A stretch of 64,000 nucleotides of DNA from Sphingobium sp. (GCA_017744605.1 JAGIAZ010000010.1:90927-154926), one strand, 5' to 3'. Counted from the first letter of the stretch, positions 8,986 through 18,914 are shown. Numbers and translations: made by a program. Notes: generated by a model not told the origin, from the sequence alone.

Positions 8986-10064
8986 CACAGGCCGGCAAGC
9001 CGCTTCGTTTCCTCGGCGCCGTCGTCGGCGGGTGGGCCTTGTTGCGATTGGGTGCCGTGACCATGCCGTTGCTGTGGGAAACCGGGGAAGATGTGGCCGT
9101 GGCATCAGCCGGCGCGTCCAGCGCGCGGGAGAGGTCCACGGCTCCGCCGCAGCCCATGGCTTCTGTTGGCGAAGCGTCCCCCTTGGCATCGCATCCCTCG
9201 GCGACCCTTCGGGTGACGTCTCTTCTCGTTCAACGGATCCATCCGGCCGTCGCAGCTCTTTTCGCCGAACCAGCGCCACCGGCCGCGGACCGCCGTCCTT
9301 TGCCGAATCCGGTCGCCGTCGCTCGGACACCCGAGATGCCGGCGCGGCCCAGGGCCGACAACGCGACGACAATATCCATTCCCGCGCCATTGTCGGACAC
9401 AGCTCGCGCCCGGCAAGTGTCGCCCTGGTCGCTCACGGCATGGGCTCTCTGGCGGCGAGACGGCACGACCGGTCTTGCGCAGGCTCCGCTTCTCGGCGGC
9501 TCGCAGGCCGGGCTACGGCTCGACTATCGGCTCTGGGGTGCCGGTAGCCGTTCCTTCGGTTTTTATGGCCGCGTCACGCGCGCGCTGGAGCGGCCCTTTG
9601 CGGAGGAGGCTGCGCTCGGTATCTCGTTCAGGCCGCTTGAGGGCGTGCCGGTCGTCTTGCTCGCCGAGCGCCGGCAGCGCCTCGGTGACGGTGGCCGCAG
9701 CGGCTTTGCCTTCATGGCCGCCGGTGGAGTCGGGCCGAAGGATATTGCGCCGCGTCTTGCGGTCGAAGGCTATGCCCAGGCCGGCGTGGTGGTCGCGCCG
9801 GGATCGGACGGCTTTGCGGACGGCCGGCTCTCGATCGACTATCGGTTGACGCGCCCGGCATCGCAGCCCGATCTGGCGATCGGCATAGTTGCTTCGGGTG
9901 GAGCGCAGACCGGTGTCTCGCGGCTCGATATCGGACCGGAAGTGCGGCTGCGCCTCCCGGCGGCGGGCGGTCATGTCCGCCTTTCGGCCGAATGGCGGCA
10001 GCGGATCGCGGGCAGGGCGCGGCCGGCATCAGGGCCTGCCGTAACATTGGTTGCAGATTTTTAG
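8982..10064 (+). CDS. NfrA C-terminal-like outer-membrane protein
   Basis: The ATG at 8982 overlaps the glycosyltransferase stop. The 360-residue product has an N-terminal hydrophobic segment (VVGGWALLRLGAVTM), then a low-complexity Ala/Pro-rich linker of about 120 residues. A 200-residue region rich in alternating beta-strand patterns (LRLDYRLWG, FYGRVTRALE, LLAERRQRLG) ends in a terminal aromatic residue (VTLVADF), as outer-membrane barrels do. I read the last part as the NfrA C-terminal domain. The large repeat region of E. coli NfrA is missing. Likely partner of the preceding GT2 in glycan export. Confidence 0.65.
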   Translation: MTQAGKPLRFLGAVVGGWALLRLGAVTMPLLWETGEDVAVASAGASSARERSTAPPQPMASVGEASPLASHPSATLRVTSLLVQRIHPAVAALFAEPAPPAADRRPLPNPVAVARTPEMPARPRADNATTISIPAPLSDTARARQVSPWSLTAWALWRRDGTTGLAQAPLLGGSQAGLRLDYRLWGAGSRSFGFYGRVTRALERPFAEEAALGISFRPLEGVPVVLLAERRQRLGDGGRSGFAFMAAGGVGPKDIAPRLAVEGYAQAGVVVAPGSDGFADGRLSIDYRLTRPASQPDLAIGIVASGGAQTGVSRLDIGPEVRLRLPAAGGHVRLSAEWRQRIAGRARPASGPAVTLVADF

Positions 10065-10119
10065 CGCAGAGCGGCAACCGCCCTCTTTTTGCCCGATCCG
10101 TTTGAGACTACCCAAGGTC

Positions 10120-11034
10120 ATGGACATCTACCTGCCCATCGCCAACCTCTCGGTGAACGCGCTTGTCATCGTTACGTTGGGCGGCATCGTCGGACTGCTT
10201 TCCGGCATGTTCGGCGTCGGCGGTGGCTTCCTGACGACGCCATTGCTCATCTTCTACGGTATCCCGCCGACCGTTGCCGCAGCGTCGGCGGCGACTCAGG
10301 TGACCGGCGCCAGCGTTTCCAGCGTCGTCACTCATCTCGCCCGCAAGACGGTCGATGTGCGCATGGGTTCGGTCATGGTGGCCGGCGGCATCATCGGGTC
10401 GGGCATTGGCGCGATCATTTTTCGCCTGCTTCAGAGCATTGGCCAGATGGATACGGCCATCGGCGTCCTTTATGTGGTCCTGCTCGGCTCGATCGGCATG
10501 TTGATGGCGCGGGAGTCGATCCACATCATGGTGCTGCGAGCGACCGGACGTCAGCAGATAGCGAAGCGCCGCCGCCGTCATCCGCTGGTGGCGGCTCTGC
10601 CATTCCGTTGGCGCTTCTACGCGTCGGGGCTCTACATGTCGCCGCTCGCCCCCCTGCTGCTCGGCATCTTCTCCGGCATTATCACCATGTTGATGGGCGT
10701 GGGTGGCGGCTTCGTGCTCGTGCCCGCCATGATCTATCTGCTCGGCATGTCGACCCAGGTCGTGATCGGAACGTCGCTGTTCCAGATATTGTTCGTGACC
10801 ATGGTGACCACCATGACGCACGCCACCACCACCCATGCAGTCGATCTGGTGCTTGCATTCCTGCTGCTCATCGGCAGCGTGGTCGGCGCTCAGGTCGGAA
10901 GCCGCATCTCCACCAGCGTGCGCCCCGAATATCTGCGCATGGTGCTCGCCTTCATCGTGCTGGTCGTGGCGATCCGCATGGCGCTTGGACTCGGGTGGCG
11001 CCCGGATGAAATCTACACCGTGACGGTGTCGTGA
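10120..11034 (+). CDS. TauE/SafE (TSUP) family anion permease
   Basis: A 304-residue polytopic membrane protein with two internally related halves, each with the Gly-rich signature of the TSUP family: GLLSGMFGVGGGFL near residue 25 and GIITMLMGVGGGFV in the second half. TSUP proteins move sulfite, sulfonates or related anions. The substrate here cannot be read from sequence. The ATG at 10120 (MDIYLP) is preferred over earlier in-frame codons that would run into the upstream gene. Its stop overlaps the following gene by four bases. Confidence 0.9.
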   Translation: MDIYLPIANLSVNALVIVTLGGIVGLLSGMFGVGGGFLTTPLLIFYGIPPTVAAASAATQVTGASVSSVVTHLARKTVDVRMGSVMVAGGIIGSGIGAIIFRLLQSIGQMDTAIGVLYVVLLGSIGMLMARESIHIMVLRATGRQQIAKRRRRHPLVAALPFRWRFYASGLYMSPLAPLLLGIFSGIITMLMGVGGGFVLVPAMIYLLGMSTQVVIGTSLFQILFVTMVTTMTHATTTHAVDLVLAFLLLIGSVVGAQVGSRISTSVRPEYLRMVLAFIVLVVAIRMALGLGWRPDEIYTVTVS

Positions 11035-11810
11035 CGCACTTTGGCCGCCTTCGCCGCGCTCTGCTGGCGCTGCTGATGCTGCCGCTGCTGGCCAGCGCTA
11101 CGACCGCGCCGATTCTGGTGCCGGATGTCTCGCAGCGCGACGTCGAGATCCGTTTCAGCTTCACCGGGGCGCAACTGCTGCTGTTCGGCGCCATCGTCTA
11201 TCCCAACGGCCGGCTGCCGACCGAACCGGCCGACATCATCGTAGTCCTCAAGGGGCCGAGCCAGGCCATCACCATGCGCGAGAAACAAAAGCTGGGTGGT
11301 CTCATCTGGGTCAATGCCGACAGCATCCAGTTCCGCTCCGCACCGGGCTTCTATGCGATCGCCTCCTCGCGGCCGCTCAAACAGCTGGTCGACGAGCGCA
11401 CGGCCGCGATTTACGAGCTGGGGCTGGGCAATCTCCAGCTTTCGCCAAGTTCTGTCAGCAACAGCGAGGAGATCGCCCGCTTCTCGCGCGGACTCAATGA
11501 TCTCCAGGGTCGCGCGGGCCTCTATGTGCAGTCTCCTGGCCAGGTCGAGATTACCGACGGCGTCTTGTATCGCGCGCGGCTGCCGCTTTCGGCGCGCGTC
11601 GTCACGGGCACCTACACGGCTGAGACGTTCCTGATCCAGAAGGGCAGGGTGGTCGCCGCCGCCGTGCGCGAGATCGAGGTCAAGAAATCCGGTTTCGAGC
11701 GGTTCTTCGGCGTGTTCGCGCAGGAGCACGATATTGCCTATGGCCTTGTCGCCATCGCCATGGCGCTCGCCATGGGCCTTGCCGCAGGATATGTGGCGCG
11801 CCGCGTGTGA
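11031..11810 (+). CDS. TIGR02186-family membrane-anchored protein (Alph_Pro_TM)
   Basis: GTG start at 11031 overlapping the permease stop (GTGA). The 259-residue protein has a signal peptide (LLALLMLPLLASA) and a periplasmic body starting LVPDVSQRDVEIRFSFTGAQLLLFGAI. That phrase is typical of TIGR02186/PF09608 proteins, which are largely confined to alphaproteobacteria. One C-terminal membrane helix follows. The function of the family is unknown. The overlap with a TSUP permease suggests an accessory subunit for it. Confidence 0.85.
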   Translation: MTHFGRLRRALLALLMLPLLASATTAPILVPDVSQRDVEIRFSFTGAQLLLFGAIVYPNGRLPTEPADIIVVLKGPSQAITMREKQKLGGLIWVNADSIQFRSAPGFYAIASSRPLKQLVDERTAAIYELGLGNLQLSPSSVSNSEEIARFSRGLNDLQGRAGLYVQSPGQVEITDGVLYRARLPLSARVVTGTYTAETFLIQKGRVVAAAVREIEVKKSGFERFFGVFAQEHDIAYGLVAIAMALAMGLAAGYVARRV

Positions 11811-12084
11811 CGGCAGACTGAGGCGCAAAGGAAAAAGGCGCTGGGGTTGCCGACGCCTCTTCCGCAGGCATCTCTTGAAACGTCGCGCCATTTCGGGCGA
11901 CCGCGCGGGCCTGTCGGCTTTCTTCAGTCCAGTTTTGAAGCAAGGCACTCATTTCATTTGATGATTTAACGGACCTGGCTGGCTTGGTTAATGGTCAATT
12001 ATCCATGACTATGGCCATTTCCTTACGGCTTTGCCGCTAGCTTGTTGCCTGCTGTGCAGGGCCAGCGGGAGCGATATTCTCAAT

Positions 12085-13821
12085 ATGAACAACATGAGCG
12101 ACTTCAGCGGGCAGTTCGGCCAGCGCACAGACCAGTCCAATCATCTCGCCGATGTGCTGGCGCGCCGACATGGGGCGGACGAGGCGCCCGCCGCTCCGCA
12201 GAGCAGGCCGGTCAGCAAGGCCGCGACGACGGTCCTGGGCTATGTTGCGGGCATCAGCGGCGGTTCGGCCAAGGTGATGGTCGACATCAATGCGATGGAC
12301 GGCATGGTCAACGATCCCGATCCCAGCATCGCCATGGCCGGCCAGGTTGGTAGCCAGATCAAGATGCGCGTCGGCGAGCGGTGGATCGTCGCCACGGTAC
12401 GCACGCTCTCGCTCGATTCCCGCAGCGCCAATCATATCCTTGCCGACATCGACTTCCTGGGTGAGGGCGACCTCGACGAACAGGGACATGTTGCGCACTT
12501 CCGTCGTGGTATCACGCGTTTCCCGGTTCCAGGCACCGAGTTGTTCCCGGTCTCGGACGGCGACATGCGCGAAATCTATTCGACGCAAGACCAGAGCACG
12601 GTCGAGATCGGCACGGTCTATCCCACCAAGGATACACGCGCTGCGCTCATGATCGACTCGCTGCTTGGCAAGCATTTCGCACTGCTGGGCTCGACCGGCA
12701 CGGGTAAGTCGACGAGCGCCGCGCTCATCCTTCACCGCATCTGCGACGCAAATCCGCAGGGTCACATCGTCATGATCGACCCGCACGGCGAATATGCCGC
12801 TGCCTTCGCTCGCAATGGCGAGGTTTATAACGCGTCGAATCTCGAGCTGCCCTATTGGCTCATGAATTTCGAGGAGCATTGCGAAGTGCTGGTCACCTCG
12901 CGCGGTCCGGAACGCGCGATCGATAGCGACATCCTCGCCAAGTGCCTGCTCGCCGCGCGCGCCAAAAACCGCGCTTCGGAGGGCATCGCCCGCCTCACGG
13001 TGGATTCGCCGGTGCCTTATCTGCTGTCCGATCTGTCGAGTATCCTCTCGATGGAGATGGGCAAGCTCGACAAGGGCACCAACTCGCTGCCCTATATTCG
13101 CCTGCGTTCGCGCCTAGACGAGATCAAGGCGGACCCGCGCTTCAGCTTCATGTTCAACGGTATGCTCGTCGCGGACTCTATGAGCGCGTTCCTCGCCAAG
13201 GTTTTCCGCCTCCCCGCGAACGGCAAGCCCATCTCGATCATCGATACCTCGGCCATGCCGTCCGAAATCACGCACGTCGTGGTGTCGGTCCTCGCGCGCG
13301 TCATCTTCGACTTCGCGGTCTGGTCGCGCGATGAGGAGCAGAAGCCCATCCTCCTGGTCTGCGAGGAGGCGCACCGTTACGTACCTTCCTCCTCGACGAT
13401 CGGCGAGGGGCAGTCCGTCCGCAAGATCCTGGAACGCATCGCCAAGGAAGGCCGCAAATATGGCGTTTCGCTGGGACTTATCACGCAGCGCCCGTCCGAC
13501 CTTGCCGAAGGCGTGCTCTCGCAGTGCGGCACGATCATCGCCATGCGCCTCAACAACGAGCGCGACCAGCATTTCGTGAAGGCGGCCATGCCGGAAGGCT
13601 CGCGCGGCTTCCTCGATGCCATTCCGGCGCTCCGCAATCGCGAATGCATCGTCTGCGGCGAAGGCGTTTCGATCCCGATCCGTGTGGCGTTCGACGATCT
13701 CGAGGCCGAGCGCCGGCCTGCTTCGGCTGATCCGGTATTCACCGATCTCTGGAACCAGATGGGCGGCGAGGACGAGATTCTCGAGCGCACCATCAACCGC
13801 TGGCGCAATCAGGGCCGCTAA
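12085..13821 (+). CDS. HerA-like ATPase (DUF87/COG0433)
   Basis: A 578-residue cytosolic protein with an N-terminal beta-barrel (HAS-barrel-like) region. A RecA-type ATPase follows with Walker A GSTGTGKSTSA, a DPHGEY motif, Walker B LLVCEEAHRYVPS and the conserved LITQRPSDLAEGVLSQC segment. HerA proteins are hexameric DNA translocases that in archaea work with NurA in end resection. Bacterial homologues act in repair or defence. No NurA, SIR2 or other defence partner is adjacent, so this looks like a stand-alone chromosomal copy. The start at 12085 (MNNMSDF) was chosen. ATG 12094 is an alternative. Confidence 0.88.
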   Translation: MNNMSDFSGQFGQRTDQSNHLADVLARRHGADEAPAAPQSRPVSKAATTVLGYVAGISGGSAKVMVDINAMDGMVNDPDPSIAMAGQVGSQIKMRVGERWIVATVRTLSLDSRSANHILADIDFLGEGDLDEQGHVAHFRRGITRFPVPGTELFPVSDGDMREIYSTQDQSTVEIGTVYPTKDTRAALMIDSLLGKHFALLGSTGTGKSTSAALILHRICDANPQGHIVMIDPHGEYAAAFARNGEVYNASNLELPYWLMNFEEHCEVLVTSRGPERAIDSDILAKCLLAARAKNRASEGIARLTVDSPVPYLLSDLSSILSMEMGKLDKGTNSLPYIRLRSRLDEIKADPRFSFMFNGMLVADSMSAFLAKVFRLPANGKPISIIDTSAMPSEITHVVVSVLARVIFDFAVWSRDEEQKPILLVCEEAHRYVPSSSTIGEGQSVRKILERIAKEGRKYGVSLGLITQRPSDLAEGVLSQCGTIIAMRLNNERDQHFVKAAMPEGSRGFLDAIPALRNRECIVCGEGVSIPIRVAFDDLEAERRPASADPVFTDLWNQMGGEDEILERTINRWRNQGR

Positions 13822-13876
13822 CTGCTCTGGTGGCGCACGAGGCCCACAGCCTATGGGCAGGCGGCCAATGCCCTGT

Positions 13877-15382
13877 TCAGTGGCTCGATGCGGCCATGGG
13901 CGGCGGGCCGCCGGGGATGAGCAGCTTGCGCTCGCGCCACTTGCTGAAGCGATAATAGAGGCCCGCCATGATCAGCGAGCAGAGCGAACTCACCGAGAAG
14001 CTCCACCAAAGTGCGTCGGCACCCAGGGTTGGATAGAAGCCGAAATAGAAGCCGAGGCGGATACCGAACATCGAGACGATGAGCACTACGAGCGGGAAGA
14101 TCACGACGCCGTTGGCGCGGATTGTCCCGAACAGCACCATCGACATGCCGAAGAAGAGGAAGCTCCAGCTGGCGAGGAACTGCATGTGGCGGGCGATGTC
14201 CATGGTCTCGCCATTGCCCTGCAGGAAGATGCCCAGCACTGGACGATCGAAGGCGAGAATGATGAGGATCAGCGCGCCGGTCATGAAGAAATTGATCAGC
14301 AGGCCACTGCGCGTCGCGCCCTCCACACGATCCCATTTCCCGGCGCCGATATTCTGGGCGGCCATGGACGAGATCGCGCCGCCGACAGCCATGGCCGGCA
14401 TCTGCACATAGTTCCAGAGCTGCTGTGCGGCGCCGTAGGCCGCTGCCGTGGCCATGCCCTCGCGATTCACGAGGCCCACGAAGATCAGCATTGCGGACGA
14501 CATCACGATCATCTGGAAGCCCATGGGAAGGCCGCGCCCGACGATCACCTTGAGCTGCTCGGGATCGGGAATGAGGAAACCCCATTCCTTGCCGCGCAGC
14601 CGCAGCGGCAGGTCCTTGGCGTAGACATAGGCGATCATCGCCGTGACGCTGATATAGTTGGCGAGCGCCGAGGCGGCTGCCGAACCGGCGATGCCCCAGT
14701 GCGGGAAGGGCCCGACGCCCAGGATGAAGAAGGGATTGAGCCCCGCGTCGAGAACGACGGTCAGGATCATGAAGCGCAGCGGCGTCATGGCATCGCCGCC
14801 GCCGCGCAGGCCCATCATCAGGCTGATCGCGATGAGACCGCCCGGCATGGAGATGAAGATCACGCGCAGATAGGCGAGTGCGAGATCGTAGACATCCTTG
14901 GGCGTCGAGAGCAATTGCAGGATCTTCGGCGCGAAGGCGTAGCCTGCGGCGGCGAGGAGGATCGTCAGGATCAGGCTGAAGCCCACCGACGAGCCGAACG
15001 CCCTGCGCGCGCCCAATATGTCGCCGCGGCCCATGCACTGGCCGACGATCACGTTCGCGGCCATGCCGAAACCGAAGATCGTCGAGAAGAGCAGGAACAT
15101 GATGATATTGGCATTGGCGGTCGCCGCCAGCGCCGCCTCGCCGAGGAAGTGGCCGACCCAGATCGCGTTGATCGAGCCGTTGAGCGACTGCAGGATATTC
15201 GCCGCCAGCGTCGGCAGCGTGAACATGAGCAGCGTCTTGGTGATCGGACCCGTGGTCAGGTCGAACGCGCCCGGACCCGGCCGGCGCGGCTTTTCTGGCG
15301 CGCCCGCGGCGTCGAGCAGCGCCTCGTCAGCCACGTCGATCTGCGCTTCGTCTTCCCCCGCAACCCCGTCGACCTGTGCCAT
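13877..15382 (-). CDS. MATE family efflux transporter
   Basis: A 501-residue, roughly twelve-helix membrane protein. Family phrases include GPITKTLLMFTLPTL at the first helix, NGSINAIWVGHFLGEAALAA, and QNIGAGKWDRV in the second half. MATE pumps export drugs and cationic compounds using H+ or Na+. A 45-residue acidic cytosolic extension precedes the first helix. It starts six bases after valS ends, so it is probably read through from that gene. Confidence 0.92.
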   Translation of the reverse strand: MAQVDGVAGEDEAQIDVADEALLDAAGAPEKPRRPGPGAFDLTTGPITKTLLMFTLPTLAANILQSLNGSINAIWVGHFLGEAALAATANANIIMFLLFSTIFGFGMAANVIVGQCMGRGDILGARRAFGSSVGFSLILTILLAAAGYAFAPKILQLLSTPKDVYDLALAYLRVIFISMPGGLIAISLMMGLRGGGDAMTPLRFMILTVVLDAGLNPFFILGVGPFPHWGIAGSAAASALANYISVTAMIAYVYAKDLPLRLRGKEWGFLIPDPEQLKVIVGRGLPMGFQMIVMSSAMLIFVGLVNREGMATAAAYGAAQQLWNYVQMPAMAVGGAISSMAAQNIGAGKWDRVEGATRSGLLINFFMTGALILIILAFDRPVLGIFLQGNGETMDIARHMQFLASWSFLFFGMSMVLFGTIRANGVVIFPLVVLIVSMFGIRLGFYFGFYPTLGADALWWSFSVSSLCSLIMAGLYYRFSKWRERKLLIPGGPPPMAASSH

Positions 15383-15388
15383 GCCGCC

Positions 15389-18169
15389 TCATCCTAACCG
15401 TGCCAGCGCCGCCCGAAGCCGATCCGCCTCCGCGGATTTCTCGGCATGGTCTGCGCGTGCTTTTTCTACCGCCTCCGGCTTTGCCTTCTCGACGAAGGCC
15501 GGATTGGCGAGGCGTCCCCCGAGTGACAGCGCTTCCTTGGTCGCGGCTTCAAGTGACTTTGTCAACCGAGCCTTCTCGGCGGCGATGTCGATTACGCCTT
15601 CCAGGGGCAGGACGAAGGTCGCTTCGTCGACGACCACCTGCGCGGCGCCGCCTTGCGCTGCCTGGTCAAAGTCAATCTTTTCAATGCGTGCCAGACGGGA
15701 AACGGCAGCCCGGAGCCGGTCCAGCCGTCCGCGCGTGTCCGCATTGGCCTCATTGACGATCGCCGCCAGTCTTGCACCGGGCGGCACGCCGAGCTCGCTC
15801 CGTGCGGCGCGTACTTCGCCGATCAGCCGGATCAGCCAGTCGATTTCGGCCTTGGCGTGCGGATCGGCCTGCACTTCCGGCTCGGGCCATTTGGCGAGAA
15901 TCAGGTCATAGGGCCGCGCGCCTTGCGCATGCCACAGTTCCTCGGTGATGAACGGCATGAACGGGTGCAGCATGACCAGGATCTGGTCGATGACCCAGCC
16001 GGCAACGGCCCTGGTCTCGTCGTCGATGCTGCCCTTGATCAGCTCCAGATACCAGTCGCAGAAGCTGTCCCAGACGAAGTGATAGATGGCGTTGGCGGCG
16101 GCATCGAAGCGCAGCTCCGCCATCGCCTTGTCCAGCTCGGCCAGCGTCTCGACGACTTCGCCGACGATCCACTTGTTGACCGCAAGCGTGGCGTGCGGCG
16201 CAGCGACGCTGTGGGACGCGCCGATGCCGTTCGCTTGCGCAAATCGCACCGCGTTCCACAGCTTGGTCGCGAAATTGCGGTAACCCTCGACGCGCTTTTC
16301 ATCCATCTTCACGTCGCGGCCCTGGCTTTCCATGGCGGCCATGAAGAAGCGCAACGCGTCGGCGCCGTACCGGTCGATGAGACCGAGCGGATCGACGACA
16401 TTGCCCTTGGACTTGGACATTTTCTGCCCATCAGCGGCGCGTACCAGCCCGTGCAGATAGAGCCGCTTCCACGGCACATCCTTCATGAAATGGATGCCCT
16501 GCATCGCCATGCGCGCATCCCAGAAGAACAGGATGTCGAAGCCGGAGATCAGGAGGTCGTTGGGGTAGTGGCGGGCCAGCAAGGATTCGCCCACACCCGC
16601 TCCGTTCGTGTCGAGCGAAGTCGAGACACGTCCAGCGCTGTCCTCGACTTCGCTCGAACTGAACGGAGAGACCTGCTCTTCCGGCCAGCCGAGCGTGGCG
16701 AACGGCCAGAGCGCGGAGGAGAACCAGGTGTCGAGCACGTCCTCGTCGCGGGTCAGCGCCTTGTCGCCCGCAAGAACCTGCGCCCCTTCCTCGTCCTCGG
16801 CGACATAGACCTCGCCGTCCGTGTCATACCAGGCCGGAATCCGATGCCCCCACCAGAGCTGGCGCGAGACGCACCAGGGCTGGATGTTCTCCATCCAGTT
16901 GAAATAGGTCTTTTCCCACGTCTTGGGCACGATCTCGATCGCGCCCGAGCGCACGGCCTCCATCGCCGGCTGGGCGAGCGTGGCGGCGTCGACATACCAT
17001 TGGTCGGTCAGCCAGGGCTCGATGACCACGTTCGAGCGGTCGCCATAGGGCGTCTGGATCGTCCGCGGCTCGGCGTCCTGCTCGACCTCGTTGCCTTCCT
17101 TGTCCTTCGTTACATGCGGGATCAGGAAGCCCTGTGCCTTCATCCGCTCGACGACGAGCTTGCGGGCGTCGAAGCGATCGAGGCCGAGATAGTCCGCCGG
17201 GATCAGCCCGTCCGCGGTCTGGACGACCTTGGCGTCGGCATCGAACATGTTGAGCATGTCGGCGGGATTGATTCCCGCGCGCTTGCCGACCTCGAAGTCG
17301 TTGAAATCATGCCCCGGGGTGATCTTGACGGCGCCTGAACCCAGCTCGGGGTCGGCATGCTCGTCCGCCACGATCTTGAAACGCCGACCCGTAATCGGCT
17401 GCAGGATATCCTTGCCGATCACGCTCGCATAGCGCGCATCCTCGGGGTTCACAGCGACGGCCATGTCCGCCAGCATCGTCTCGGGCCGCGTCGTCGCGAC
17501 TTCGATATAGTCCTGGCCGCCAAGCTCAGGACCTTCCAGTGTCACGCCGTCCGCCAGCGGATATTTGAAATGCCAGAAGCCGCCCTGGACTTCCCTGGTC
17601 TCGACCTCGAGGTCGCTGATCGCCGTCCGGAGACCCGGGTCCCAGTTCACCAGGCGCTTGTCGCGATACAGCAGCTTCTGATTGTAGAGATCGACAAACA
17701 CCTTCACGACCGCGCGCGTGAAATGCGGGTCCATGGTGAACTGCTCGCGGCTCCAGTCCATCGAGCAGCCAAGGCGCCGCAGTTGGCCGGTGATGGTGCC
17801 GCCGCTCTCGGCCTTCCACTCCCAGACCTTCTCGACAAAGCCTTCGCGCGTATAGTTGGTGCGCTTGTCCTGCCGCGCCGCCATCTGCCGTTCGACCACC
17901 ATCTGCGTCGCAATGCCCGCATGATCGGTGCCGACCACCCACAAGGCATCCTTGCCGCGCAGCCGCTCGTAGCGGATCACGATATCCTGAAGCGTATTGT
18001 CGAGCGCATGGCCGATGTGCAGCGAGCCAGTGACGTTGGGTGGCGGATTGACGATCGTATAGGGCGGCGCATCGGGGCGGAACGGGCGGAAGGCGCCGGT
18101 CTCTTCCCAATGCTTGTACCATTTGGCCTCGATGGCGGCCGGATCGAATGTCTTGGCGAGTTCGGTCAT
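15389..18169 (-). CDS. valS: valine--tRNA ligase
   Basis: Class I aminoacyl-tRNA synthetase, 926 residues. It has the HIGH box (HIGHA, residues 51-55), the KMSKS box at 583-587, the valyl-specific [13 protein letters not shown] and [13 protein letters not shown] segments, an anticodon-binding domain and a C-terminal coiled coil. Between LGWPEE and HYPNDLLIS lie about 30 extra residues (roughly 498-529, starting QVSPFSSSE) encoded by a palindromic DNA repeat at 16602-16666. In other ValS proteins this join is only a few residues. The frame stays open, so the enzyme is probably functional. Confidence 0.97.
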   Translation of the reverse strand: MTELAKTFDPAAIEAKWYKHWEETGAFRPFRPDAPPYTIVNPPPNVTGSLHIGHALDNTLQDIVIRYERLRGKDALWVVGTDHAGIATQMVVERQMAARQDKRTNYTREGFVEKVWEWKAESGGTITGQLRRLGCSMDWSREQFTMDPHFTRAVVKVFVDLYNQKLLYRDKRLVNWDPGLRTAISDLEVETREVQGGFWHFKYPLADGVTLEGPELGGQDYIEVATTRPETMLADMAVAVNPEDARYASVIGKDILQPITGRRFKIVADEHADPELGSGAVKITPGHDFNDFEVGKRAGINPADMLNMFDADAKVVQTADGLIPADYLGLDRFDARKLVVERMKAQGFLIPHVTKDKEGNEVEQDAEPRTIQTPYGDRSNVVIEPWLTDQWYVDAATLAQPAMEAVRSGAIEIVPKTWEKTYFNWMENIQPWCVSRQLWWGHRIPAWYDTDGEVYVAEDEEGAQVLAGDKALTRDEDVLDTWFSSALWPFATLGWPEEQVSPFSSSEVEDSAGRVSTSLDTNGAGVGESLLARHYPNDLLISGFDILFFWDARMAMQGIHFMKDVPWKRLYLHGLVRAADGQKMSKSKGNVVDPLGLIDRYGADALRFFMAAMESQGRDVKMDEKRVEGYRNFATKLWNAVRFAQANGIGASHSVAAPHATLAVNKWIVGEVVETLAELDKAMAELRFDAAANAIYHFVWDSFCDWYLELIKGSIDDETRAVAGWVIDQILVMLHPFMPFITEELWHAQGARPYDLILAKWPEPEVQADPHAKAEIDWLIRLIGEVRAARSELGVPPGARLAAIVNEANADTRGRLDRLRAAVSRLARIEKIDFDQAAQGGAAQVVVDEATFVLPLEGVIDIAAEKARLTKSLEAATKEALSLGGRLANPAFVEKAKPEAVEKARADHAEKSAEADRLRAALARLG
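16602..16666. repeat. REP-like palindromic element inside valS
   Basis: Two imperfect inverted arms, 16602-16630 and 16641-16666, share the core TCGAGCGAAGTCGAG and its complement around a 10-base loop. The outer ends read CCGTTC and GAACGG. Similar palindromes are, from general knowledge, dispersed in sphingomonad genomes, mostly between genes. Here the element lies in frame within a coding sequence and accounts for the extra residues of ValS. Confidence 0.8.
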
Positions 18170-18249
18170 GGGGTGCCTTTAGACGAGACGGTCGGTGAAA
18201 CAAGCGGGGCGCAACAAACAAGCGGAGCGCAACAATGCACTCAATCACA

Positions 18250-18336
18250 CCGTTCGTGCCGAGCTTGTCGAAGCACGTTCTGTCTTTTTCGGAAAAAACA
18301 AAAGAGACCGTCCTTCGACAAGCTCAGGACGAACGG
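18250..18336. repeat. paired REP-like inverted repeat between popZ and valS
   Basis: The arms at 18250-18277 and 18309-18336 are near-perfect inverted copies (25 of 28 positions). Both have GAGCTTGTCGAA-type cores and CCGTTCGT ends, and they are separated by a 31-base A/T-rich loop. This is a typical bipartite REP arrangement. In RNA it would form a long hairpin ahead of valS that could attenuate or stabilise the transcript. Confidence 0.8.
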
Positions 18337-18373
18337 AATTTGGTCAGGAAAGGCCGGCCTTACGGGCCGGCAA

Positions 18374-18898
18374 TCATACTCGGCCGGTGATCCGGTCGAT
18401 CTCGCGCTTGACCATGGTCTCCACAACGACCGGGAGATTGGCATCGAGCCACTCCTTCAGCATCGGGCGAAGCATGTCGCGCACGAGGCCCTCGAGCGTG
18501 TTGGATGGCCCGTCATCGCTGCGTACGAGCATCTTGGAGAGCGTCTCGAGCGAATCGCGTGCCGCCTTGGCGCTGATGTCGGAGAGCACGGCGGCGCCGT
18601 CCGTGACATCGATGTCGGGGGCAGCCCCGTCGCGCGTGCGGACTGGCTTGGCTGGCTTGGCGGACTTCGCTCTGGCGGCCGGCATCTCGGTCACGTCCTC
18701 ATCCTCCTGATTGTCGGATTCGTCCGTAAGCGCTTCTGTTAGCTCAAGAATATGGTCGCCTTCATCCTCGTCGAGATTGGTGATGCGACTGCCCGTGCGA
18801 CGCGGCGCGCGCGGTGCGGCGCGGTCTTCATCGGCGATGATCCGTTTGATGGAGGAGAGAATCTCTTCCATCGACGGCTCGTTGGGCATGGCTCCCAT
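18374..18898 (-). CDS. popZ: PopZ-like polar organizing protein (DUF2497)
   Basis: The 174-residue product has the two conserved ends of PopZ. The N-terminal helix is SMEEILSSIKRIIADED. The C-terminal oligomerisation region is LEGLVRDMLRPMLKEWLDANL followed by VVETMVKREIDRI. Between them is a disordered acidic linker (about residues 40-75). In Caulobacter, PopZ forms a polar condensate that anchors the centromere complex. The order tolC-popZ-valS is, as I recall, conserved in alphaproteobacteria. ATG at 18889 is an alternative start. Confidence 0.87.
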   Translation of the reverse strand: MGAMPNEPSMEEILSSIKRIIADEDRAAPRAPRRTGSRITNLDEDEGDHILELTEALTDESDNQEDEDVTEMPAARAKSAKPAKPVRTRDGAAPDIDVTDGAAVLSDISAKAARDSLETLSKMLVRSDDGPSNTLEGLVRDMLRPMLKEWLDANLPVVVETMVKREIDRITGRV

Positions 18899-18914
18899 GG
18901 TAGTCCTCAGCGCT

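Noticed and set aside
12085..13821. HerA-like ATPase as part of a defence system
   Set aside because: No NurA, SIR2, DUF4297 or other effector is adjacent; neighbours are unrelated housekeeping genes.
13616..15397. 593-codon plus-strand frame opposite the MATE gene
   Set aside because: Glu/His/Arg-rich antisense shadow. The MATE transporter on the minus strand is unambiguous.
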